Positions 52,255 through 61,500 of a DNA stretch of 64,000 nucleotides are shown here, piece after piece. Made by a program: the position numbers and the translations under genes. Origin of the DNA: Chryseobacterium daecheongense (GTDB lineage: Bacteria > Bacteroidota > Bacteroidia > Flavobacteriales > Weeksellaceae); contig NZ_RJTX01000001.1 of the NCBI RefSeq assembly GCF_003729955.1, positions 1,364,001 to 1,428,000 on the forward strand, written 5' to 3'. Below the pieces are notes generated by a model that worked only from the letters and a program-made list of their open reading frames with translations, was not told the origin of the DNA and ran no database searches. Positions within the stretch are counted from its first letter, which is position 1. The number at the start of each line of letters is the position of its first letter.

Positions 52255-54630
52255 TTAGAATCTAAATATTTTCTTCCACCAGCTTTGTTTCTCTTTAGCT
52301 GAGTATCCGTATCCATATCCATAATTATATCCGTATCCTCCTTCTGTATTACTTACATCATTCAAAACAAAGCCTACATTTTTAATTTTTCCTTCATAGA
52401 TCTGCTTATTGGCAAAGTCTATAAGATCTTTAGGCGTATATTCTGATCGTACTACATATACAACGACATCCGCTGTATCTACTATTAAGAAAGAATCTGT
52501 TACCAGCATCAGTGGAGCGGTATCCAGAACAATATAATCGTAACGGTCTTTAAGTGATTCTACCAACTCCTGGTATCTTCCATTACTAAGAAGATCCGTT
52601 GGATTTGGTGCTATGGATCCTGAGTAAATAACATCACAATGTGGATTGAATGTTGATCTATGGATAATTTCATCAGCCTTTATTTCCTGATCATACATAT
52701 ATTCTGTAATCCCTTTCAATCCCTTTCTACTTTCATTGTATCTCTGAAGCTGCGGATTTCGGATATCAGAACCAATAATGATTACTTTTTTCCTTGGTGT
52801 AGCCAATGTTAAAGCCAAATTCACTGAAGTAAATGTTTTTCCTTCCCCTTTCACACTTGAAGTAACAAAAACTACATGCCCCTTCTTATTTTTAGGAAGC
52901 ATAAAATTCATATTGGTAATCAAAATACGAAATGCTTCAGCCATTGGGCTAAGATCATTTACTTGTACAATATCCGGTTGATCATTTCCGATTCTTGGAA
53001 GTTCCCCGATCACCGTTCCTCCTTGAAGCAGCTTTTCTAGATCTTTTTTGGACTTTATTCTATTATTGAATAATTCTATCAAATAAATAATTCCTAATGG
53101 TATCAACAATCCGACAAGAAGTGCCGCCAAATAAATGATTTGTCTTTTCGGAGAAACAGGTATACCTGAAGTTAATGGATCATCCACAACCCTTGCTTTC
53201 GGAGCAGCAATTGCAAGAGAAATCGCAGCTTCTTCCCTTTTCTGTAAAAGGAGAAGATACAATTGTTCTTTAATATTTTGCTGTCTTTCGATGCTTCTGA
53301 AAAGTTTCTCCTGCAATGGTATTTTAGAAATGCGGCCTGCTACTTTATTTTGTTCGTTAAGAAGGTTATTCCTTTTGATTTGCAGCCCTGAAAGGGTTTT
53401 TTGTAGACTCGAAACAATAGAGCTTCTCATACTGTTTATCTGCTTCGTTACATCCTGAACTACGGGGTTTGCAGGAGTTGAGTTCTCCAATAATCGGTTT
53501 CTCTCTATCACGAGTTGATTAAACAATGCAATATTACTTGAAGTATCAGGATTTGTAAGTCCTACGTTTAAAGGTAGCACCTGATATGAATTTTGATTAT
53601 TCATATATCCTAATAAACTATTCACCAATTCCAATTGACTTTCATTCTCAAGTTGTTCCTGTTTGCCATGGGAAATACTTTGTAAACTTATTTCGGCTTC
53701 GGATGCTATATCTGCAATCTTATTTTCAACTTTAAAATTTTCCTTCTGATTTTCAACCTCACCCAATTCACGGGCGATAATTCGGATCCTGTCTTCAATG
53801 AAATCTGCTGTTTTCTGTGCTTCTGAATTTTTATCGAGACTTGCATCTCTGTTATAATCTATTGCCAGACGTTTTAAAACATCCTCTGCTTTTTCAGGAA
53901 CAGAATGGTTCATACCTAACAATATCACTGTCGCATCATCATCCACCAACTTGACGCTCAACTGAGAAAGCAGTCCCAATGTGCGGCTCATACCACTCAT
54001 AAACTGCATTTTATAATTTCCGTCACTTTCCTTCTTGAAATTATATTGGGGATTCTTTTGAATAAGATAGGTCCCAAAAGGCAACGAAATGGTTTTCCCG
54101 AAACTTGTGATTATTTTTTTAGGCAAAAATTCTGAACTTAAGGTAATTTCATTGCCATGAAGTTGTACCTGAACAGGCTCTTGAGGAAATGCCGCCTTCT
54201 TATTTTCATTGATTACGCGAACAATAAAAGGTGAAGTTTCTTTATATAATTCCGAATCCTTGATATTCCCTTCCCTGAAAATAGAAGTTTCAATTCCCAA
54301 CTCTCTCACCACAGAAAGCATAAGTTTTCTGGATTTGAATATCTCAATCTCATTATCCACCGAATTGGTAGACATACTTCCCAATCCGCTGATTTCTGAA
54401 ATAACAGACATATCCGGTTGTGAGGAAGTAGACTTCTTAACTTCTTTTATGAGTATGGTAGACTGTGTATTATAAACAGGAATGGAATAACGAAGAAAAA
54501 ACCATGCAATAATTACTGCCACTACAGCTCCCAAAATCAACCAATACCATCTCAGAATATATGGTTTAAGTAAATCCCTTAGAGCAATTTTTTCTTCATC
54601 TTGTAATTGACTTGATGTATCGTTTTCCAT
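52255..54630 (-). CDS. wzc: Polysaccharide copolymerase / tyrosine autokinase (Wzc, module B)
   Basis: 791 residues. Wzz part with helix WYWLILGAVVAVIIAWFFL (about 30-48), a long coiled-coil periplasmic region, and second helix YLAALLVGLLIPLGIIYLIE. The BY-kinase domain has SSVKGEGKTFTS (near 593), VIIIGSDIRNPQLQRY and YDYIVLDTAPLM. The C-terminal tyrosine cluster GGYGYNYGYGYGYS is the autophosphorylation tail. It starts 8 bases after Wza, so Wza and Wzc form the export pair of this module. Confidence 0.93.
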   Translation of the reverse strand: MENDTSSQLQDEEKIALRDLLKPYILRWYWLILGAVVAVIIAWFFLRYSIPVYNTQSTILIKEVKKSTSSQPDMSVISEISGLGSMSTNSVDNEIEIFKSRKLMLSVVRELGIETSIFREGNIKDSELYKETSPFIVRVINENKKAAFPQEPVQVQLHGNEITLSSEFLPKKIITSFGKTISLPFGTYLIQKNPQYNFKKESDGNYKMQFMSGMSRTLGLLSQLSVKLVDDDATVILLGMNHSVPEKAEDVLKRLAIDYNRDASLDKNSEAQKTADFIEDRIRIIARELGEVENQKENFKVENKIADIASEAEISLQSISHGKQEQLENESQLELVNSLLGYMNNQNSYQVLPLNVGLTNPDTSSNIALFNQLVIERNRLLENSTPANPVVQDVTKQINSMRSSIVSSLQKTLSGLQIKRNNLLNEQNKVAGRISKIPLQEKLFRSIERQQNIKEQLYLLLLQKREEAAISLAIAAPKARVVDDPLTSGIPVSPKRQIIYLAALLVGLLIPLGIIYLIELFNNRIKSKKDLEKLLQGGTVIGELPRIGNDQPDIVQVNDLSPMAEAFRILITNMNFMLPKNKKGHVVFVTSSVKGEGKTFTSVNLALTLATPRKKVIIIGSDIRNPQLQRYNESRKGLKGITEYMYDQEIKADEIIHRSTFNPHCDVIYSGSIAPNPTDLLSNGRYQELVESLKDRYDYIVLDTAPLMLVTDSFLIVDTADVVVYVVRSEYTPKDLIDFANKQIYEGKIKNVGFVLNDVSNTEGGYGYNYGYGYGYSAKEKQSWWKKIFRF

Positions 54631-54638
54631 ATTATGTG

Positions 54639-55445
54639 TTAATTATTTCTGAAAATAAGGGTTATTAGGGCAATGGCTACTGATGCTACAGAAATATAGA
54701 TTCCTGCGTTAGGATTTAAACGGGATGCTCTTTCTCTTGTCTTATTTGAAGGAACAATGATCTGATCATTTTGCTTTAAATAATAATAAGGTGAGTTGAT
54801 AAAATCTGCAGAGGTAAGATCTAAAGTCTGATGTTCTATTTTTCCGTCTGTATTACGAACCACAATCACCTTATCTTTATGCCCATAAATAGTAGCATCT
54901 CCTGCAAAACCTAAAGCCGTCATAATGGTAGCATTACCACCATCCGGAACCAGATATGTTCCCGGCTTATTGACTTCCCCTAAAACCGTTACTTTGAAAT
55001 TAATAAGTTTAACACTAACCACAGGGTTTTTAATATAAGTCGTTAAAAGGCCTGTAAGCTTTTCTCTTAAGTCTTCTGAATTTAAATCGGTAGTACTGAT
55101 ATTTCCCAACACAGGAAAAGAAATATTCCCATTAGAATCTATTGTATAAGTAGGTCCTGTTACGGGAATAGCCTGAGGCTGATTATTAGAGCTAGGAAGT
55201 GTATATTGGGTAATAGTTGTAGCAGATGAGTAATTTTGATTGAAAGGAGCAACCACATCCATATCTTTTGCTGATACGGTAATGATTAGCTGATCACCAG
55301 GTTGTAATGTATTTCTGCTGTTTTTAGCAGAATTTTCGAGTGCAATACTTTCAATATTCTTCATATAATTAATCTCTTGTTTTGGAGTTGCACAAGAAAA
55401 GAATATCAAGCTTAAAGCAGCATAAACAAAATATTTAAAATTCAT
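54639..55445 (-). CDS. wza: Polysaccharide export lipoprotein (Wza-like)
   Basis: 268 residues. Lipoprotein signal MNFKYFVYAALSLIFFSC with the lipid-anchored cysteine at 18. Poly_export domain LQPGDQLIITVSAKDMDVVA, then a SLBB domain FKVTVLGEVNKPGTYLVPDG, and a C-terminal helix (GIYISVASVAIALITLIFRN) that could cross the outer membrane as in E. coli Wza. It is the only Wza in the window, although there are two Wzc proteins. Confidence 0.92.
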   Translation of the reverse strand: MNFKYFVYAALSLIFFSCATPKQEINYMKNIESIALENSAKNSRNTLQPGDQLIITVSAKDMDVVAPFNQNYSSATTITQYTLPSSNNQPQAIPVTGPTYTIDSNGNISFPVLGNISTTDLNSEDLREKLTGLLTTYIKNPVVSVKLINFKVTVLGEVNKPGTYLVPDGGNATIMTALGFAGDATIYGHKDKVIVVRNTDGKIEHQTLDLTSADFINSPYYYLKQNDQIIVPSNKTRERASRLNPNAGIYISVASVAIALITLIFRNN

Positions 55446-55509
55446 TCTAGATAATTTTTACAAAAATAGGATATTATTATTTTTTTGGACAATACACTTA
55501 CCAAATATG

Positions 55510-57474
55510 TTATTTGTATTTTTTTTCATCAATATTTTCTTCGGGATATTTATCTAAAATCTCAAATTCCGAGTTATTACTAATGAATTCAGGAACAATT
55601 GTTTTTAGTATTTTCACTACCTGCAATTTATCCTTTTTTACAGCAGAAGTGATAATTTGTTTACACAGAAAATCTACTTCTTCAAACTCCATTGAAGGAT
55701 CTTTGGAAATCATAATCTTTTCATTATGAGTAGGAAGTGTTTTGGCATTATCACTCAATAATTCCTCATATAATTTCTCGCCTGGCCTTAAACCTGTATA
55801 TATGATTTTAATATCTATATTAGGTTCGAATCCTGATAATTTTATCATTCTTTTAGCCAGATTTAATATTTTAACGGGTTCTCCCATATCAAAAACAAAA
55901 ATCTCACCGCCCTGCCCCATTGTTCCGGCCTGTAATACCAATTCACAAGCTTCGGGAATGGTCATAAAATACCTTACAATTTCAGGATGGGTGATGGTTA
56001 CAGGTCCTCCTGCTTCAATTTGTCTCTTAAAATGGGGGATTACAGAACCATTTGATCCTAAAACGTTTCCGAATCTCGTAGTAATGAATTTGGTAGTGTT
56101 TCCTTCAACATTTTGTAATGACTGAACAAATAATTCTGCTGCACGCTTGGAGGCTCCCATTACATTCGTTGGATTCACCGCTTTATCTGTAGAAATCATT
56201 ACAAATCTGTTAACTTTATATTTGCTGGATAATGTAGCAATATTTTTTGATCCCAAAACATTTACCAAAATAGCTTCTTGAGGATTTTCTTCTATTAAAG
56301 GAACATGTTTGTATGCAGCGGCATGATAAACCATTGAAAAGTTGTAGGTCTGAAACAGTGGTTCTATCCTATGTCTGTTTGAAACATCAGCCAAAACAAA
56401 TTTGAATTTGATATGCGGAAATTTATCCTTCATTTCAAGTTCAATATCATACAATGGCGTTTCAGCCTGATCTAAAACAACTATTAATGATGGATCAAAT
56501 TGAGCCACCTGTCGTACAATTTCACTACCTATTGATCCAGCACCACCGGTAACCAGTACTGCTTTATTGAAATGTCTTTTTTTAACATCTTCATTTTCGA
56601 TCTTAATCGGCCTTCTATTTAACAAATCTTCAATCTGTAAGTTTCGGATAGATCCTCCCAGATCATTGCCTCTTACTTTTTGTACGGATGGCGCTTTGAA
56701 TATATGGAGATCTTTTTCTAAAAATAAATTCACCCACGAGTTCATTTCATCTCTAGACATCATTTCTTTGATAATAATTATCCCGTCTATCATGAGATCT
56801 TCCTTCGTAGCTTCCTCAATCTTCCTCTTTTCATAAATAGGTTTACCTAGTAACGAAGCTCTTTTGGAGTCTGTTCTTTGGGTAAGAAAACCTACTACCT
56901 GATAAGGAAGGCTTGGATTATCCAAAACAGCTCTGGCGATGGCTATAGATTGCTCATCAATTCCTAATACCAGGATTCTCTTTTTTAAGGCACTTCTTCT
57001 ATATTCTCTTACTATATGAAAGAATTCCTTTACATATAATCTGAAAATGAAAAGCCCCATAAAGGAGATGATAAAATAAAGGATTAAATAAGGCGTAAGT
57101 ATGAATTTACCCCCTGTAATCCAGAAGTAAGTAATGTTTATAGTTCCTACAACAATCATTGTACAGAAACAACAAACCAGCAGTTTAAATAAATCTATAA
57201 ATGTTGAATGCCTTATAATCCCTGCATACGTTTTGAAAATATACATAAACACTGTATTTATCAGAATGATAAAGGCAAAAACAACACTTTTATCTTCGTG
57301 ATAAATAAATTCCTGTTTAGTAATTTTCTCTATAATATAAGTAGAAAGAAATAAAGATATTACGAGAATAATAATATCTATTACCAAGATTATCCATCTC
57401 GGAAGGTATCTTACTTCAGAGAGATTGACAATATTATCCCCTCCAAATATTCTTTTCCTAAGAGAATTGTACAT
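55510..57474 (-). CDS. pglF: Membrane UDP-GlcNAc 4,6-dehydratase (PglF/WbpM/CapD family)
   Basis: 654 residues. Four N-terminal helices (about 25-145), a first Rossmann-like domain (KKRILVLGIDEQSIAIARAV) and the catalytic SDR domain with NAD site VTGGAGSIGSEIVRQVA. Its active-site pair is Met/Lys in NPTNVMGASKRAAE, typical of this family, followed by TRFGNVLGSNGSVIPHF. It makes UDP-4-keto-6-deoxy-GlcNAc for the PglE/PglD/PglC cassette about 21 kb further along the same strand. First gene of module B. Confidence 0.93.
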   Translation of the reverse strand: MYNSLRKRIFGGDNIVNLSEVRYLPRWIILVIDIIILVISLFLSTYIIEKITKQEFIYHEDKSVVFAFIILINTVFMYIFKTYAGIIRHSTFIDLFKLLVCCFCTMIVVGTINITYFWITGGKFILTPYLILYFIISFMGLFIFRLYVKEFFHIVREYRRSALKKRILVLGIDEQSIAIARAVLDNPSLPYQVVGFLTQRTDSKRASLLGKPIYEKRKIEEATKEDLMIDGIIIIKEMMSRDEMNSWVNLFLEKDLHIFKAPSVQKVRGNDLGGSIRNLQIEDLLNRRPIKIENEDVKKRHFNKAVLVTGGAGSIGSEIVRQVAQFDPSLIVVLDQAETPLYDIELEMKDKFPHIKFKFVLADVSNRHRIEPLFQTYNFSMVYHAAAYKHVPLIEENPQEAILVNVLGSKNIATLSSKYKVNRFVMISTDKAVNPTNVMGASKRAAELFVQSLQNVEGNTTKFITTRFGNVLGSNGSVIPHFKRQIEAGGPVTITHPEIVRYFMTIPEACELVLQAGTMGQGGEIFVFDMGEPVKILNLAKRMIKLSGFEPNIDIKIIYTGLRPGEKLYEELLSDNAKTLPTHNEKIMISKDPSMEFEEVDFLCKQIITSAVKKDKLQVVKILKTIVPEFISNNSEFEILDKYPEENIDEKKYK

Positions 57475-57525
57475 TGTCTATATTTATGTTTATATCTATC
57501 AAACCCATTTTTTTAAATCACCATG

Positions 57526-57533
57526 CAAAATTA
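57526..57533 (-). promoter_or_regulatory. Possible -7 box of the capsule module B promoter
   Basis: TAATTTTG on the minus strand (57533-57526), 51 bases before the ATG at 57474. A TTTG at the upstream side is only 14 bases away, so the -33 element is not convincing. It lies just past the 3' end of an aminotransferase remnant. Confidence 0.4.
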
Positions 57534-57570
57534 AAATAAAAATTCATCAAACTTTAAATTAAATAACAAA

Positions 57571-57795
57571 TTAGTTCACCGAGTTTAGAATTTTTAAAAT
57601 TCTTTCTTTGCATTCATCTGTAAGATTCGTACCTGAAGGCAAGCACAAACCATTGTCAAAAATTATACCAGAAATATTGGTTTCAAAGAAATCATCAATA
57701 TTTATATACTATTACGATGCATAGATATTCATAAATACTCGGTTTCTATATTATTTCTCGAAATTTTTCTATTTAATAATTCTCAGGGGTACTCA
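57571..57795 (-). pseudogene. 3' remnant of a PglE-type aminotransferase
   Basis: The minus strand from about 57795 reads in one frame ELLNRKISRNNIETEYL, a stop, then ISMHR. After a shift it reads (57708-57574) YINIDDFFETNISGIIFDNG, then LCLPSGTNLTDECKERILK and a stop at 57573-57571. This follows the C-terminal part of the intact enzyme at 33420 (NIESRPLWKPMH, then ENLFENGLCLPSGSNLTDDD). At least two nonsense codons and one frameshift are present and the first 300 residues are gone. It sits directly ahead of pglF, the place where a pglE gene would fit. Confidence 0.75.
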
Positions 57796-57897
57796 ACTTT
57801 TTAATCTTATATAATGAGAACATTTTTTTTCATCAGTTAAGAAGAGTACGGGCGGGTGTTATAGAAGAGGGACAATAAGAATTTTCCCTAAACAATC

Positions 57898-58032
57898 TTA
57901 AGATACTTTTATTATTTCAGGCTCATTTTTATGATACTCAATTGTATTAAATGTATTATGCATATACTTTAACTCATTATCTCTATATAATAGAGGTGAA
58001 AGCCTTATTTTTTGTTTTTCCAATCCCTTCCT
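57898..58032 (-). other. Unidentified open fragment in the graveyard region
   Basis: The minus strand reads 44 codons without an ATG at the start (RKGLEKQKIRLSPLLYRDNE, then LKYMHNTFNTIEYHKNEPEI) to a stop at 57900-57898. Composition is protein-like, and it lies between two clear pseudogenes, so it may be the 3' end of a third lost gene. I do not recognise the family. The bases from 57800 to 57897 show nothing. Confidence 0.35.
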
Positions 58033-58053
58033 TTATTATTTACATCACTTATG

Positions 58054-58180
58054 TTATCCAAAAGTATCATTTATTTTCTCATATTCAAAACCTTTGTTCA
58101 TCAAATATTATATAGTCCCGGATTTCTTCTGATATTCCTTCAATTCTTTCTTTTAAAGCAATAGAATTCAAGATTTTCCA
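58054..58180 (-). pseudogene. Diverged 3' fragment of recX
   Basis: The minus strand reads KELKEYQKKSGTI, a TAA (58110-58108), then YLMNKGFEYEKINDTFG and a stop at 58056-58054. The intact RecX at 62138 ends GLKEYQKKSKTIKYLISKGF then EYDFIMEIIQN. By hand alignment 54 of 65 bases match in the best stretch. Upstream similarity continues to about 58180 through a one-base deletion. The copy has the same orientation as recX and lies on the other side of the T9SS gene pair. Confidence 0.85.
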
Positions 58181-58235
58181 AGATCAAAAATCATTATAAA
58201 AACAAAAAATTCCGAAGTACCTCTCTTTATAATAA

Positions 58236-58263
58236 AAACTCCTAAAGCAAGCCTTAGGAGTTA
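58236..58263 (-). terminator. Intrinsic terminator of the T9SS gene pair
   Basis: 9-bp stem AACTCCTAA / TTAGGAGTT (58237-58245, 58254-58262) with an 8-base loop; the minus strand continues TTTATT. It lies 25 bases after the small gene's stop. Confidence 0.8.
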
Positions 58264-58288
58264 AAAATCTATATACTATATTGTTATG

Positions 58289-58525
58289 CTATGCTATTTT
58301 CTTTCTTTTTGCATAAACTATAATTCCTACTGCCATTATTACAAGAGCAGGAATATACTGATCTATTGGTGCGGGCTCCGGATCTCCGGGATTTCCTGGA
58401 TAAACATCCTCTTCAGTATTCTTTGTGGAAGACTCCTGATAAACAAACTGATTATCATCTGAAGATTCCTGTGCAAAAATACTGCTTGAAAGGATGATTA
58501 AACTTGCGATAACTATTTTTTTCAT
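58289..58525 (-). CDS. Small secreted protein with Pro-rich / membrane helix / basic tail
   Basis: 78 residues: signal peptide MKKIVIASLIILSSSIFAQ, a short acidic Ser/Asn-rich stretch, PGNPGDPEPAPIDQYIP, one helix ALVIMAVGIIVYA and a basic end KRKKIA. The Pro-rich, helix, basic order resembles sorting tails such as PEP-CTERM, but no exosortase is in the window, and this exact form is one I associate with short Bacteroidetes proteins of unknown role. It follows the large T9SS gene after 10 bases and shares its terminator, so the two are almost surely cotranscribed. Confidence 0.7.
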   Translation of the reverse strand: MKKIVIASLIILSSSIFAQESSDDNQFVYQESSTKNTEEDVYPGNPGDPEPAPIDQYIPALVIMAVGIIVYAKRKKIA

Positions 58526-58535
58526 GTATGTTTTT

Positions 58536-61500
58536 TTATTTAATTAACTTTTTAGTGTATTCTTTTCCTGCTGAGACTGCTTTTAAAATATATAATCCTT
58601 TTGTAATCAGTTTAAAACGAATCTCTTTTGTATGACCAACGGCCTCACTGATCTTTCTTCCTGAAGCATCAAATAATTCAATGCTGTCAATATTCTTATT
58701 ATTTCTTACTACGAAATCCTCTCCGTCTTTATACACTTCAAAAGCTTCATTTTTAATTTCATTAGCAGCAAGTACATTCATGTCTTTATATACAATTTCA
58801 AATCTTGTTGTAAGTTCCCCTGCATTAGCTGAAAAAGTATAGTTTCCGTTTTGTAGATTGGTATAAGTTCCTAATACTTTATCATGAATGTAAATAGGCT
58901 GTCCATTATCAAATATTCCTTCTTTTTTTACTAAGGAAATAACAAAATTACCGGTTTCAAAATGTTTAGTTCCTACAGGTACGATATCATTAATATCAAA
59001 ACCACCTTTTCCCTGAATAACCAGTTTTTGAGCATCTGCCAATGTATAGAAAGCATCCGAACCTGTAGCCATTGCTTGAGAGTCATACTTATCATATGCA
59101 TCAGAAGCCTGAGCAAGATAAGCTACCGCAAGAGTATTGCTTGTATTATATGATGAATTTAATCTCAACCAAAATTTACCTTCGTCTGTAGTGGTTGTTT
59201 TATTAAAGAATACTCCACTTATACCTACTCGCATATTATTGGTAAAGCTTAAAGAGGTATCCGCTGCATTCGTAGCTTTTACGATGAAACCTTGTCCGAT
59301 AGCAGCAACATTATCCGTAGGTATATTGGTAATATTAGGTGCCGAAACCCAAACCTGTGTCGCAGGATTGTAAGTTGCATACCCGATGTTAACAGTGGTT
59401 GCACCTCCTTGTGTGGTTACTGAATTACTTGTATTATCCCAAAAATAGAATGTATTGGATATTCTTGTGGAGTTTGCATTATAGAAAGCATTTAGATCTA
59501 GGTTCGAAGGGTACGGATTTCCAATAAGATTGAACCCATTACCTGCTGTAGAAAGTGTTTTCGTATATGTTCCATTGTTTGGAACTCCTGTAAAGGTAAG
59601 TGAAGCATTGGCAACCGGTGTTTTAATAGAGTATCCGGTACCTACACTTGATATTGTAGAAGTTGCATTAACAAAATAATCTGTAGCGGTATTATACTGT
59701 GTAATAAATGCCGGAGTATTTCCAACACCATAAATTGCAGTCAAATCTTGGTTTGCAACAGCTGATGACCAGAAAGCATATTTATTGATATCACTTAATC
59801 CGTTTTTCAAAGTTTTAAAAGTTCCTGTATAGTTTACGGTAGAACCATCTCTTTGAATGAAGTTCCCTCCATGCTCTACAGTAATATCTACACCATTAAC
59901 AGTATTACCGGAAGTAACCTCTAAAACTCCTCCATTTTTAATAACAATATTTTTAGCTGTGAAAGAAGGATTGGTAGTGGTTGAATAATTTCCTGTAATA
60001 ATTGCATCCGTATTAGCATTCGGAGTACTTGTCCATGTGGAACCATTCCAAACCGCCGAACATAAGGTTTGCACATTATCTATTCTCCAAGGTGAAGTAG
60101 TACCAGATTCTTTTCTGAATCTTATATACACAGTAGGGTTTGAAGAATATGCAGATAAATCAACTGTACAAGCTGTACTTCCTCCAGATGTTGTATTAGA
60201 ATGGTCATACGTCTTTACTATAACAAACCCTGTACTCTGGCTTGTTGTTGAAACTTCTATATAAAGTGTTTTTGCTGTAGTGTTGGTTGTTCTTGCCAGA
60301 TCAAAAGTCAGCTGTGCAGGATAAGCCAGCGAAGATGTGGTTATGGAACCATTATTTACGGACATATCGGCGTATCCGGAAGTGTAAGTAATCCCTGTTC
60401 CTGAATTTACCCAACCGGATGGTTGTGTATTTGATGAAAAGTTTTCACTCATGCAAGGCGCTGCCAAAGTTGTTGCACTTCCCGATACAGATGTAGCACT
60501 ATAATAAGGTGCTCCCAGACACTGATTGTTATAAGAGAATACATATACATAATAGTTTGTATTCTGATTCAAAGTATTGGCTGTAAATGTTGTTCCTGAA
60601 GAATATTTCACAACAGTCCCTCCTCCGAAACTATCACCTACATTATAAGTTATTCCATTAACAGGTGAAGCCGATAAAGTAGCGTTTTGGCTCACCACTA
60701 CCATATATCCTGAAGCAGAAGCGTCTGTAAAATTCCCGCTGATACTGTTACTTGTAGGAGTAAGAGCCAGGTTGCTGGCAACATTTGGCGAAGTACAAGG
60801 TTGTGGAGCCTGAACTGTAATATCAAAAGCTGATGCATCATTATTGAAATCAATCACTCTGATATAATAATCTGTATTTGCTGTTAAACTTGCAGTAAGA
60901 ACTTCAGAAGTCACACCTGATGTATGTGCTGTAAACTGTGCAGTTCCTGAAGTTGGACAAGTTGATGTGAAAATATCAAGATCCAAATCAGGACCACTTG
61001 CAAAGTTAGCCGTTATAATATGATCTCCCGTGTTGGCAGGAGTGAACTTATACCAAACATCTCTTTTAGTTGCCGCATAACTTAAACCTGAAGTAGCAGT
61101 GGCGTTAACCATAGTACCATTGGTAGTTTGTCCTGCATTTAAAACAGTAGAAGCCGAACATAAATCGTTGGCAGGCGGTGCTGCTGTTATGTTACCACTT
61201 GCCGCAACACTTGCATTAGACGAGGCTCCTCCTCCGGAAATGGTTAAATTCCCTGAGTAACTGTTTACAGCTAGTCCACTCTTTAAACGAAGGTATACAT
61301 TCTGACCTGTAAATGCACCTCCTGAGTATGGAATTATCTTTGTATCAGCAAAATCATTCCCATTGGTAAGGGATACTTCATAGTTAGTTGGTGCAGCTAC
61401 GGTTACATCTGTACCATCTAAATTGCTCCCGGAAGCCTGAATTGACTGACTTGCGGATGGTCCATTTCCTTCAACATATGAGAACGGAGAAAATGTACCT

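Noticed and set aside
57475..58288. Insertion-sequence remnant in the graveyard region
   Set aside because: No transposase-like frame, terminal inverted repeats or target duplication could be seen; the recognisable pieces are aminotransferase and recX.
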